Shown here: in pieces, positions 16,135 to 24,729 of the stretch
Layout of the letters: the number at the start of each line of letters is the position of its first letter
Numbering within the stretch: the stretch's first letter is position 1
Origin: Lachnospiraceae bacterium
GTDB taxonomy: Bacteria > Bacillota > Clostridia > Lachnospirales > Lachnospiraceae
DNA length: 56,202 nt
Reading direction: 5' to 3'
Assembly (NCBI GenBank): GCA_003507655.1
Contig: DNUZ01000020.1
Span: forward strand, 822 to 57,023
Made by a program: the position numbers and the translations under genes
The notes under the pieces: generated by a model
What the model was told of the DNA's origin: nothing
The model's input: only the letters and a program-made list of their open reading frames with translations
Database searches by the model: none

Positions 16135-17607
16135 ATGAAGCAGGAATACTTAGATGCAAAATTAGAAAGATATCGTCAAAAAGAAATATACCCGTTTCAT
16201 ATGCCGGGACATAAGCGAAAAGAGCATGCATTAATGGATCCTTATTCCATGGATATCACGGAGATCGAAGGGTTTGATAATCTGCATGAGCCGGAAGGAA
16301 TCCTGTTAGAAGGCAAGGAACGGTTAGCAGAGTTATATGGAGCAAAAGAGAGTTTTTTCTTAGTAAACGGAAGTACCTGCGGACTGTTAGCAGCGATCAG
16401 TGCCGCCACAAGGCGGGGAGATACCGTCCTGATGGCAAGAAACTGTCATAAAGCCGTCTATCATGCCGTGGAATTATCAGAGTTAAAGACCGAATATCTC
16501 TATCCGTCCATCACGAAAGAAGGGATACAGGGCAGCATCCATCCGAAAGATGTGGAGGAGGCATTGAAAAGACATCCTAAGATCAAAGCCGTTATCCTCA
16601 CCTCACCAACTTATGATGGAGTGCTTTCGGATATCAGAACGATCGCAGGGATGGTTCATGAGAAGAACATTCCGCTCATCGTAGACGAGGCACACGGAGC
16701 ACATCTTGGATTTTCAAAGAGTTTTCCGGCTTCTGCAGTATCAGAAGGAGCGGATGTCGTGATCCAGAGTTTTCATAAAACACTTCCGTCACTGACGCAG
16801 ACAGCCGTGCTCCACCGCATGAGTGAACGGATCGCACCCGAAAGAATACGAAAATATCTGAGCGTGTATCAGACATCTTCTCCATCCTATCTGTTAATGG
16901 CATCGATAGACCGGTGTGTGAGGATAATGCAGAGCCGAAGTGAGCGGTATTTTGCAGACTTAGAAGAGAATCTGACCACCTTTTATCGGAAGGTGCAAGA
17001 CTTAAAGCATTTAAAAGTCCTGACAGAAGAAGATTTTTCAAAAGAAGAGGGATATGCATTTGATTCTACAAAAATCCTCATTTATACGGGAAATACGGAT
17101 ATGACCGGAAAAGAACTGATGGACATATTAAGAAAAGACTGGAATCTGGAGTTAGAGATGGCTTCCGGGTATTATGCACTGGCACTGACCGGCATTATGG
17201 ACACGGAGGACGGATTTTTCAGTCTTTCCGAAGCACTTCATACGATCGATGAACAGATGAAAAAGACAGGGAAAGATGTTGCGGTAGAAGAATCTATCAA
17301 AATAGAAGATGAAAACGAACATGTTTCGTATCTCTTTATGCAGGAATTGTATGGAAAAAAAGAAGTGGTCTACCCGGTCTGGGAAGCAGAGGACATGAGA
17401 AAAATGGAGATCTCTTTAGAAAGTGCATTAGGAAAGATTAGTGCGGTAACGGTCAGCCTGTATCCGCCGGGAATCCCGCTCCTGCTTCCGGGAGAACGGA
17501 TCGAGAATGGATTTTTAGAAGGAATCGCAAAATGCCGGGAAGGCGGACTGCATATCAGCGGATTGTCCGGGACATCAAATGAACGGATAGAGGTTGTGAT
17601 TCCGTAA
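16135..17607 (+). CDS. Orn/Lys/Arg decarboxylase family protein
   Basis: PLP-dependent fold-I decarboxylase of 490 aa, the short Gram-positive form. Visible motifs: the N-terminal PFHMPGHKR, VNGSTCGLLAAI for cofactor phosphate binding, VDEAHGAHLGF with the PLP-ring aspartate and histidine, and SFHKTLPSLTQ with the Schiff-base Lys215. Family members decarboxylate arginine (SpeA), lysine or ornithine, feeding polyamine synthesis or acid resistance; the substrate is not certain. It is followed by the guanylate kinase-like gene and yaaR, the usual neighbours of the B. subtilis homologue YaaO. Confidence 0.88.
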   Translation: MKQEYLDAKLERYRQKEIYPFHMPGHKRKEHALMDPYSMDITEIEGFDNLHEPEGILLEGKERLAELYGAKESFFLVNGSTCGLLAAISAATRRGDTVLMARNCHKAVYHAVELSELKTEYLYPSITKEGIQGSIHPKDVEEALKRHPKIKAVILTSPTYDGVLSDIRTIAGMVHEKNIPLIVDEAHGAHLGFSKSFPASAVSEGADVVIQSFHKTLPSLTQTAVLHRMSERIAPERIRKYLSVYQTSSPSYLLMASIDRCVRIMQSRSERYFADLEENLTTFYRKVQDLKHLKVLTEEDFSKEEGYAFDSTKILIYTGNTDMTGKELMDILRKDWNLELEMASGYYALALTGIMDTEDGFFSLSEALHTIDEQMKKTGKDVAVEESIKIEDENEHVSYLFMQELYGKKEVVYPVWEAEDMRKMEISLESALGKISAVTVSLYPPGIPLLLPGERIENGFLEGIAKCREGGLHISGLSGTSNERIEVVIP

Positions 17608-17666
17608 AAATTATATTATACTATTTATAATTGGCTTTTTGCCAAAAACGCATCAAGGGAGAGATC

Positions 17667-18266
17667 ATGGGCAGAATATTTTGTCTGATGGGGAAAAGTT
17701 CATCAGGAAAAGATACGTTATATGCAAGATTATCAGAGAAGCTGCATTTTTCTACCATCGTTCCCTATACCACACGCCCGATCCGGGAAGGTGAAGAAGA
17801 GGGAAGAGAATATCACTTTATTACGGAAAAAGAAGTAGAAGAGTTCGAAAAGCAGGGGCGCATTATTGAGCTACGCGCATATAATACGGTACACGGGGTC
17901 TGGAAATATCTCACAGTGGATGACAAACAGACCGATGTAGAGCATCGCGATTATCTGATGATCGGAACGGTGGAATCCTACCGGAAATTAAAAGAATACT
18001 ACGGAGAAGCGTATCTGGTGCCGATATATATAGAAGTAGATGATGGTGTCCGTTTGCAGAGAGCATTAGAACGGGAGAGAAGTCAGGCAGAGCCGAAATA
18101 TGCGGAGATGTGCCGCAGATTTTTGGCGGATGAGGCAGATTTTTCACCGGAAAAGCTGCAGGAGGCAGGCATCACAAAGACATTTGTTAACAACGATTTA
18201 GAGCATACCGAGCAGGAGATCATTTCTTATGTGAAATCCTGTATGACAGAATCCACAATGAGGTGA
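17667..18266 (+). CDS. Guanylate kinase-like protein
   Basis: 199 aa, P-loop nucleotide kinase fold. The ATP loop reads [10 protein letters not shown] instead of the classical GPSGVGKGT. The GMP-binding region is recognisable as [17 protein letters not shown], with the later KYLTV region. It may phosphorylate GMP or be a specialised paralogue. ATG 17667 is chosen because AAGGGAG lies 7 bp upstream; the in-frame ATG at 17631 sits inside a small TTGGC/GCCAA hairpin without a ribosome site. Confidence 0.75.
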   Translation: MGRIFCLMGKSSSGKDTLYARLSEKLHFSTIVPYTTRPIREGEEEGREYHFITEKEVEEFEKQGRIIELRAYNTVHGVWKYLTVDDKQTDVEHRDYLMIGTVESYRKLKEYYGEAYLVPIYIEVDDGVRLQRALERERSQAEPKYAEMCRRFLADEADFSPEKLQEAGITKTFVNNDLEHTEQEIISYVKSCMTESTMR

Positions 18267-18270
18267 CCGT

Positions 18271-18711
18271 ATGGATATGAAGATTAATGAGACAACTCCG
18301 GTTTCTCAGGTAGAAGCGACCGCTCCAAAGGAAAAGGTGGACGGAGATTTTAAGTTTACCTTAACCAGTAAGATTGAAGAGTCGGAATTGCAGGAAAAGC
18401 TCAACGGACTGATGAAAGAGATCGACAAACAGGGCAAGAAGCTTTCCGAGCATATGGATGTAAGAGATATGAAAAAATACCGCTCGCTCGTCAAGGAATT
18501 TATGAATGAGGTAGTCAACCGTTCCCATAAATTTTCCAGAGAGAATTTTTTAGACCGGCGCGGCAGACACAGGGTATATGGTATTGTCCGTCTGGTGGAT
18601 AAGAATTTGGATGAATTAGCGGAAGAGTTAGTCAAAGATGAGAAAGATCATATTAATATTTTAAATAAAGTGGATGAGATCAGGGGACTTCTGATCGACA
18701 TTTCTACATAA
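18271..18711 (+). CDS. yaaR: YaaR family protein (DUF327)
   Basis: 146 aa, cytoplasmic, largely helical. The central [15 protein letters not shown] and the basic patch [17 protein letters not shown] are typical of YaaR, a conserved Firmicutes protein of unknown function encoded next to holB. GAGGTG precedes the start, and holB starts 11 bp after its stop. Confidence 0.88.
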   Translation: MDMKINETTPVSQVEATAPKEKVDGDFKFTLTSKIEESELQEKLNGLMKEIDKQGKKLSEHMDVRDMKKYRSLVKEFMNEVVNRSHKFSRENFLDRRGRHRVYGIVRLVDKNLDELAEELVKDEKDHINILNKVDEIRGLLIDIST

Positions 18712-18722
18712 AGGAGATTTCA

Positions 18723-19712
18723 ATGGCAGGATTTGCGGAGATTATAGGACATGAACAGATAATTGAACATTTACAGAATGCGATCTTATCGCAGAAGGTT
18801 TCACATGCCTATATTTTAAACGGACCGGATGATTCCGGGAAAAAAATGATAGCGGAAGCATTTGCAATGGCACTTCAATGCGAAAAGCATGGGACAGAGG
18901 GCTGTATGGAATGTCATTCCTGCAAACAGGCGATCAGCAAAAACCAGCCGGATATTATTTATGTGACACATGAGAAGCCAAACACGATTTCCGTGGATGA
19001 TATCCGTAGACAGGTAAAGGACGATGTGGATATCAAGCCATATGCAAGTCCTTACAAGATCTATATCATCGATGAAGCGGAAAAAATGAATGTACAGGCG
19101 CAGAATGCATTGTTAAAAACGATCGAAGAGCCGCCGGCATATGTGGTCATCCTCTTATTGACAACCAATGCAGATTCGTTTCTGCCAACGATAAATTCCC
19201 GCTGCATCACACTGGATTTAAAAGCAGTGCCAAATGAAAAGATCAAAAGTTATCTGATGGAGCATTGCCGGATCCCTGATTATCAGGCAGAAGTGTGTAC
19301 GGCGTTTGCACAGGGAAATGTAGGAAAAGCGATCAAATTAGCATCCTCAGAATCCTTTAACGAGATTAAAAACTCGGCATTACAGCTGATCCGCAGATTA
19401 AAAGAGATCGATCTCTACGAAATGATGGAGGCAGTAAAGCAGATTAGTGAATACAAACTGGAAATAAACGACTATTTTGATATCATGATGATCTGGTATC
19501 GGGATGTCTTATTATATAAAGCAACAGCAGATGTCAATCATCTGGTATTCCGGGATGAGATCTATGACATCAAAAAAAGTGCAAGTAAGAGTTCCTATGA
19601 AGGAATTGAGCAGATTTTAGAGGCATTGGAAAAAGCAAAGGTTCGTCTGAATGCCAACGTCAATTTGGATCTGGTCATTGAACTGCTGTTGTTGACGATA
19701 AAGGAGAATTAA
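18723..19712 (+). CDS. holB: DNA polymerase III delta' subunit
   Basis: Clamp-loader subunit, 329 aa. The AAA+ module begins with GHEQIIEHLQNAI and HAYILNGPDDSGKK (a degenerate P-loop, as expected for delta'). A four-cysteine zinc site follows (C..GCMECHSC, residues ~49-64), then IIDEAEKM as Walker B-like and the SRC sensor (NSRC). The C-terminal helical collar follows. Placement between yaaR and ricT is the conserved Firmicutes order. Confidence 0.92.
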   Translation: MAGFAEIIGHEQIIEHLQNAILSQKVSHAYILNGPDDSGKKMIAEAFAMALQCEKHGTEGCMECHSCKQAISKNQPDIIYVTHEKPNTISVDDIRRQVKDDVDIKPYASPYKIYIIDEAEKMNVQAQNALLKTIEEPPAYVVILLLTTNADSFLPTINSRCITLDLKAVPNEKIKSYLMEHCRIPDYQAEVCTAFAQGNVGKAIKLASSESFNEIKNSALQLIRRLKEIDLYEMMEAVKQISEYKLEINDYFDIMMIWYRDVLLYKATADVNHLVFRDEIYDIKKSASKSSYEGIEQILEALEKAKVRLNANVNLDLVIELLLLTIKEN

Positions 19713-19713
19713 C

Positions 19714-20625
19714 ATGATAAAAATTGTAGGAGTCCGATTCCGTAAAGCCGGAAAAATCTATTATTTTGACCCGGCAGGAATGGAGATAGAAACGGGAACA
19801 CATGTGATTGTGGAGACAGCCCGTGGAATAGAATTTGGAACCGTGATGATTCCACCGAGAGAAATAGAAGAGGACGGTGTCGTACAACCGTTAAAGCCGG
19901 TGATCCGCATTGCAACAGAAGCAGATGAGATCACGGAGCAGAAGAATAAGGAAAAAGAAAAAGAAGCCTTTCAGATCTGCTTAGAAAAAATCGCAAAACA
20001 CAAACTGGAAATGAAGTTAGTGGAAGCAGAGTACACCTTTGACAATAACAAATTGCTTTTTTATTTTACGGCAGACGGAAGAATTGATTTCCGTGAGCTG
20101 GTAAAGGATTTAGCTTCGGTATTCCGTACCCGTATCGAATTACGGCAGATCGGTGTGCGTGATGAGACGAAGATTCTTGGAGGGATCGGTATCTGTGGAC
20201 GGCCGTTGTGCTGCAGCACACATTTATCAGAGTTTATACCGGTATCCATTAAAATGGCAAAAGAGCAGAACCTCTCTTTGAACCCGACAAAGATTTCCGG
20301 AGTCTGCGGACGATTGATGTGTTGTCTGAAAAACGAAGAAGAGACCTATGAATACTTAAACTCCAGACTGCCAAACGTCGGTGACCATGTCACAACGGTC
20401 GAAGGTTTAAAGGGTGAAGTACAGAGCGTATCAGTTCTGCGTCAGCTTGTAAAAGTGATCGTAGAAGTCAATGATGAAAAAGAAATCCGTGAATACAAGG
20501 TGGACGAGCTGAAATTCCGTCCGAAACGCCGCCGCGACAACACGAAGATTTCCGCGGAAGAAATGAAGAAGTTAAAGGCGTTAGAGGACAACGGAGGAAA
20601 GTCTAAGATTGATGATACAAAATAA
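19714..20625 (+). CDS. ricT: Stage 0 sporulation regulator RicT (YaaT/PSP1)
   Basis: 303 aa with the PSP1 C-terminal domain. Cysteine clusters CGRPLCCSTHL and CGRLMCCLKNE (residues ~158-208) match the Fe-S ligands of B. subtilis RicT. There the Ric complex works with RNase Y in mRNA maturation and influences sporulation and biofilm formation; the same role here is inferred. An AAGGAG ribosome site follows the holB stop directly, and its 3' end overlaps the next gene. Confidence 0.9.
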   Translation: MIKIVGVRFRKAGKIYYFDPAGMEIETGTHVIVETARGIEFGTVMIPPREIEEDGVVQPLKPVIRIATEADEITEQKNKEKEKEAFQICLEKIAKHKLEMKLVEAEYTFDNNKLLFYFTADGRIDFRELVKDLASVFRTRIELRQIGVRDETKILGGIGICGRPLCCSTHLSEFIPVSIKMAKEQNLSLNPTKISGVCGRLMCCLKNEEETYEYLNSRLPNVGDHVTTVEGLKGEVQSVSVLRQLVKVIVEVNDEKEIREYKVDELKFRPKRRRDNTKISAEEMKKLKALEDNGGKSKIDDTK

Positions 20626-21352
20626 TCTGTTAGAGAATGAACGGATAGACGATCTACAGAGAAACGGTTACCGAATCATACAGAATCCGGAAAAATTCTG
20701 CTTTGGCATGGATGCAGTGCTGCTCAGCGGTTTTGCAAACGTAAAACAGCAGGAAAAGGCTCTTGACTTAGGAACAGGAACCGGGATCATTCCGATTCTT
20801 CTAAAGGCAAAGACAAAGGGAGCACATTTTACCGGACTTGAGATCCAAAAAGAGAGTGCAGACATGGCAAGAAGAAGTGTCGTACTCAATGGATTAGAAA
20901 AGGACATCGAAATCGTAACAGGAGATATCAAAGATGCTTCAGAATTGTTTGGAGCATCTTCTTTTGATATCATTACCACAAATCCGCCTTATATGATAGG
21001 GCAGCATGGACTGCAGAATGGAAACGAAGCAAAGACCATTGCCAGACATGAGATACTCTGTGATCTGGAGGACATTTTAAGGGAGGGCAGCAGACTGCTC
21101 AGAGAGCATGGAAGATTCTATATGGTGCATCGTCCGTTCCGGTTGGCGGAAATCCTGAGTAAAATGTGTGCATACAGGATAGAGCCAAAACGGATGCGGC
21201 TTGTTTATCCCTACGCAGATAAAGAACCGAACATGGTACTGATCGAGGGATTAAAAGGCGGAAAGCCGCGGATGACGGTAGAAAAACCACTGATCGTCTA
21301 TCAGGAGCCGGGGGTATACACCGACGAGATCTATGAAATCTATGGGTATTGA
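20612..21352 (+). CDS. tRNA1(Val) adenine-37-N6 methyltransferase-like (YabB/YfiC)
   Basis: SAM-dependent methyltransferase, 246 aa. Motif I is LDLGTGTGIIPIL and the catalytic NPPY motif (ITTNPPYMIG), typical of N6-adenine or RNA methylases, lies near residue 128. The N-terminal QNPEKFCFGMDAVLL is characteristic of YfiC/TrmN6. The start is either ATG 20612 or TTG 20609, with GGAGG at 20593-20597. It overlaps the ricT end by 14 bases. Family activity is modification of A37 in tRNA-Val. Confidence 0.85.
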   Translation: MIQNNLLENERIDDLQRNGYRIIQNPEKFCFGMDAVLLSGFANVKQQEKALDLGTGTGIIPILLKAKTKGAHFTGLEIQKESADMARRSVVLNGLEKDIEIVTGDIKDASELFGASSFDIITTNPPYMIGQHGLQNGNEAKTIARHEILCDLEDILREGSRLLREHGRFYMVHRPFRLAEILSKMCAYRIEPKRMRLVYPYADKEPNMVLIEGLKGGKPRMTVEKPLIVYQEPGVYTDEIYEIYGY

Positions 21353-21376
21353 TATCAGACAGAAAGGAATACCGGA

Positions 21377-22213
21377 ATGCAAGGAAAATTATATTTATGT
21401 GCAACTCCCATCGGAAACTTAGAAGATATTACCCTGCGTGTCCTTCGGACATTGCAGGAGGTGGATCTGATCGCGGCAGAGGATACACGCAATTCCATAA
21501 AGCTGTTAAACCACTTCGACATCAAAACTCCGATGACAAGTTATCACGAATTTAATAAGATCGAAAAAGCACATCAGCTTGTGGAAAAGATGCAGTCGGG
21601 AACGAACATAGCGTTGATAACGGATGCCGGAACACCGGGAATTTCAGATCCGGGAGAAGAGTTAGTAAAGATTGCCTATGAAGCGGGAATTGAAGTAACC
21701 TCCCTTCCGGGAGCAGCAGCATGTATTACGGCATTGACGCTTTCGGGGCTGTCTACCAGAAGATTTGCATTTGAAGCATTTTTGCCAAAGGATAAAAAAG
21801 AGCGGAAAAGGGTGTTAGAGGAACTAAAGGATGAGACACGCACGATCATCATATACGAAGCACCTCATCATCTGATAAAGACCTTAGAGGAGTTAGAAAA
21901 AGAACTTGACAACCGTAAGATCACACTTTGCCGGGAGCTGACCAAAAAATATGAAGAGGCTCATAGAACGACAATACATGAGGTCTTGGACTACTATAAA
22001 GACAAAGAACCCCGCGGAGAATATGTCTTAGTACTCGAGGGAAAGACAAAAGAACAGGTAGAGGAAGAACGGAAAAAAGAGTGGGAAAACCTTACGTTAG
22101 AGGAACATATGCAGGTTTATGAAGAAAAAGGTGTTTCTCATAAAGAAGCTATGAAGCTGGTTGCAAAGGACAGAGGAATTTCAAAACGGGATGTCTATCA
22201 GGCATTGATTTAA
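21377..22213 (+). CDS. rsmI: 16S rRNA (cytidine-1402-2'-O)-methyltransferase
   Basis: 278-aa tetrapyrrole-methylase-fold enzyme. LYLCATPIGNLEDITLR at the N-terminus, AEDTRNSIKLLNHF, the SAM-binding ITDAGTPGISDPG and LPGAAACITAL are all RsmI signatures. With RsmH it creates m4Cm1402 in the ribosomal P site. Last gene of the yaaR-holB-ricT-yabB-rsmI cluster; AGAAAGGA upstream is the ribosome site. The DeoR-type regulator gene follows after 36 bp without a visible terminator. Confidence 0.94.
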   Translation: MQGKLYLCATPIGNLEDITLRVLRTLQEVDLIAAEDTRNSIKLLNHFDIKTPMTSYHEFNKIEKAHQLVEKMQSGTNIALITDAGTPGISDPGEELVKIAYEAGIEVTSLPGAAACITALTLSGLSTRRFAFEAFLPKDKKERKRVLEELKDETRTIIIYEAPHHLIKTLEELEKELDNRKITLCRELTKKYEEAHRTTIHEVLDYYKDKEPRGEYVLVLEGKTKEQVEEERKKEWENLTLEEHMQVYEEKGVSHKEAMKLVAKDRGISKRDVYQALI

Positions 22214-22249
22214 AAAAGAAAAAGAATATAGAGAGTTGGAGTGAAGAGA

Positions 22250-23014
22250 ATGTTATATATTGAACGCAGAGAGAAAATATTAGAGATGCTGAGAAAATCA
22301 GGAAATGTGAAAGTTTCAGATTTGGTGGATATATTTCATGTAGATGCGACAACCATAAGAAGAGATTTAAAAGCACTGGCAGATAATGAAAAAGTTAAGA
22401 CGGTATATGGTGGTGCGTATTACATTAATGAAATGTCACAATGGCCCATAGAGGATAATCCCGATGTAAAGAGAACGATAAATATTGAGAAAAAACAGAT
22501 TGTTGCACAGAAGGCTGCAAAGGAAATCAAAGACGGCGATACGATTATATTAAATAATGGGGTGACAGCCGAATTGATTTTGGATTACTTACCGGAGATG
22601 AAATCCCTGAATCTGATTACACAATCTTTAATTATTGCACAGAAAGCGGTAGAGAAGCAGTTTATAGATGTATATCTTCCAGGTGGAAAATACAGAAAGA
22701 AGTCAGGAATGTTTTATGGTGATTTTGCAATTGATGCAATTAAAAAATTTCGTGCCAGCAAAATATTTCTTGGTATTCTGGGCGTATCCATTCACGATGG
22801 AGTCACGCATCCGGCAATTGAGGAAGTTCCTGTTATGCAGGCGTTATTAGAAATCAGTCATAAAAAGTATCTGATTGCTGATACAACAAAGTATGGAAAA
22901 GCATTTTTGGGAAAAATAGCCGGCTTATCGGAGTTTGATACTTTAATAGCAGATGAAGATCTGCCAGAAATCTATTATAAATATGCAGAAGAACACGGAA
23001 TACGAATAATATAA
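22250..23014 (+). CDS. DeoR-family transcriptional regulator
   Basis: 254 aa. The N-terminal helix-turn-helix (IERREKILEMLRKSGNVKVS, then DATTIRRDLKALADN) is the classical DeoR/GlpR form. The C-terminal sugar-phosphate sensor domain has LNNGVTAELI, LNLITQSLII and LGILGVSIHDGVTHPA, with a variant of the usual DxK. Members respond to phosphorylated sugars or polyols and repress adjacent catabolic operons. It lies directly before the FGGY kinase/glycyl radical operon. ATG 22250 is preferred: GGAG lies 10 bp upstream, whereas an in-frame GTG at 22241 is too close to it. Confidence 0.88.
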   Translation: MLYIERREKILEMLRKSGNVKVSDLVDIFHVDATTIRRDLKALADNEKVKTVYGGAYYINEMSQWPIEDNPDVKRTINIEKKQIVAQKAAKEIKDGDTIILNNGVTAELILDYLPEMKSLNLITQSLIIAQKAVEKQFIDVYLPGGKYRKKSGMFYGDFAIDAIKKFRASKIFLGILGVSIHDGVTHPAIEEVPVMQALLEISHKKYLIADTTKYGKAFLGKIAGLSEFDTLIADEDLPEIYYKYAEEHGIRII

Positions 23015-23029
23015 GCTGTAAAAGTGCGA

Positions 23030-23070
23030 AAAAGGGCATAAAAATGCATAATAATGTTTTATGCCCTTTT
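23030..23070 (+). terminator. Terminator after the DeoR gene
   Basis: AAAAGGGCATAAAA / TTTTATGCCCTTTT (23030-23043 with 23057-23070), a perfect 14-bp stem. It is A/T symmetric and may act in both directions. It separates the regulator from the kinase operon. Confidence 0.8.
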
Positions 23071-23073
23071 ATA

Positions 23074-23139
23074 TTGACAAAAATGCAAAAACATAATAAA
23101 ATAAAGCATGTAAATGATATAAATGTGCACAAATATCAT
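23074..23139 (+). promoter_or_regulatory. Promoter and candidate DeoR operator of the kinase/glycyl radical operon
   Basis: TTGACA (23074-23079), 17-bp spacer and TAAAAT (23097-23102) make a near-perfect sigma-A promoter. Eleven bases beyond the -10 box begins an inverted repeat, ATGATAT (23114-23120) with ATATCAT (23133-23139), enclosing TGTGCACA-like sequence. It covers the expected transcription start, the usual place for a repressor site. The adjacent DeoR regulator is the obvious candidate ligand. Confidence 0.65.
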
Positions 23140-23208
23140 AAGTAACAGAGAAGAAAAAACAAAAACGGGTAACAAGATGCATATGAAAAGCATCAGAAAG
23201 GACATGCT

Positions 23209-24693
23209 ATGGGAAAAGATTATATTTTAGTAATTGATGAGGGTACTACAGGAACAAGAGCTATCTTATTTGATAAAAAATTTCAGATTGCAGAGCAGTC
23301 ATATGAAGAATTCTGTCAGCATACTCCGGCAGAGAATATGGTAGAGCATGATGCAGAAGAAATTTATGATTTAAGTGTTAAAATGTGTAAAAATGTAATT
23401 GAGAAAAAGGGAATCTCAGCAGAAAATATTATTGGTATCGGTATTACAAATCAGAGAAATACGGCAGTAATCTGGGATAAACATACAGGAAAGCCGTTAC
23501 ACCATGCACTTGTATGGCAGGATTCACGAATGGGAAAAATGTGTGAGGATATTAAAGCGACACCATTTTTTGAAGAGATTTTAAATACAACCGGAAAAGT
23601 AATTGGTCCACACACCAATGTGCTTTTCCTGAAATGGTATCTTGACAATATTCCTGGAATTAAAGAGAAAATCGAAAAAGGAGATGTCCTTTTCGGAACA
23701 ATCGATACCTGGCTAGTATGGAAGCTGACCGGTGGAAAAGTACATGCAACCAGCTTTTCTAATGCTTCTAGTACAGGATGTATGGATGTTGAAAAGCAGG
23801 AGTGGTATCAGAAATTGTTTGACTATGTAGGAGTGCCGGTATCTGTATTCCCGAGCATCCAGTCAGAATCCTCCGATTATGGAGAAACTACTATTTTTGG
23901 AGGTTCTATTCCAATCCGTGGAGTGATTGCAGACCAGCAGTCCGCATTATTTGCAGAGGCATGTATTGATGCAGGAACCGTAAAATGTACCAATGGTACC
24001 GGCAGCGTCTTAAATATTAACGTTGGTTCAAAATTCCAGACATCACCGGGTGGAGTAGATACTATAATTGCATGGAACTTAGACGGAAAGTGTACATATG
24101 CAGTTGAGGGACTTGTCCCGGTTACCGGTTCTGCAATACAGTGGCTTCGTGATGGATTAAAAATTATAGAGAGTGCAAAAGATATAGAAAAATTGGCATC
24201 CAGTGTTCCGGATACAAACGGTGTATACTTCATTCCGGCATTAAGCGGATTGATGGCACCTCATCAGGACCCGTTCGCAAGAGGAATGATGATTGGAATC
24301 ACCAGAGGTACGACAGACGCACATATTGCAAGAGCAACCTTAGAAGCAATTGCATTTTCCATCAAAGATATTTTGAATATTGTAGAAGAGAATGGCGTTA
24401 AAATTAAAGAGATTAAGATTGATGGTGGTGCTTCAAAGAATAATCTGCTGGCACAGACACTTGCAGATTACTGTGATGCTGAAATTATGCGTCCGGAATC
24501 CTTAGAAGCAACAGCCTTAGGGGCAGCCTATATGGTGGCATTATATGCAAACCTGATTTCCTCAGAAGACGTGAAAGGATTGGTAAAAATAGAATCCGAA
24601 TTTAAACCGGAAATCAAAAAAGAGAAGATGAAAGAACATTACGAGTATTGGAAAGATGCTGTAGAACGTTCTAAAAAATGGATAAAAGCCTAA
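23209..24693 (+). CDS. FGGY-family kinase of the glycerol kinase type, altered substrate pocket
   Basis: 494 aa, ATP-dependent polyol/sugar kinase closely following GlpK in length and motifs: DEGTTGTRAILFD (ATP loop), ITNQR, GTIDTWLVWKLTGG, ADQQSALF and DGGASKNNLLAQ. The numbering parallels E. coli GlpK, whose glycerol contacts are R83, E84, W103, Y135, D245 and F270. Here R83, W103 and the aspartate (D242) are kept, but position 84 is Asn, 135 is His and the Phe position is Val (NGTGSV). WQDSRM replaces WQCRRT. This suggests a substrate other than glycerol. It leads an operon with a glycyl radical enzyme and activase; the DeoR regulator lies upstream. Automatic naming as glpK should be treated with caution. 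Confidence 0.85.
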   Translation: MGKDYILVIDEGTTGTRAILFDKKFQIAEQSYEEFCQHTPAENMVEHDAEEIYDLSVKMCKNVIEKKGISAENIIGIGITNQRNTAVIWDKHTGKPLHHALVWQDSRMGKMCEDIKATPFFEEILNTTGKVIGPHTNVLFLKWYLDNIPGIKEKIEKGDVLFGTIDTWLVWKLTGGKVHATSFSNASSTGCMDVEKQEWYQKLFDYVGVPVSVFPSIQSESSDYGETTIFGGSIPIRGVIADQQSALFAEACIDAGTVKCTNGTGSVLNINVGSKFQTSPGGVDTIIAWNLDGKCTYAVEGLVPVTGSAIQWLRDGLKIIESAKDIEKLASSVPDTNGVYFIPALSGLMAPHQDPFARGMMIGITRGTTDAHIARATLEAIAFSIKDILNIVEENGVKIKEIKIDGGASKNNLLAQTLADYCDAEIMRPESLEATALGAAYMVALYANLISSEDVKGLVKIESEFKPEIKKEKMKEHYEYWKDAVERSKKWIKA

Positions 24694-24729
24694 TCAGGTC
24701 AGGAAAAAATAGTAGGAGGAGAAAAGGAT

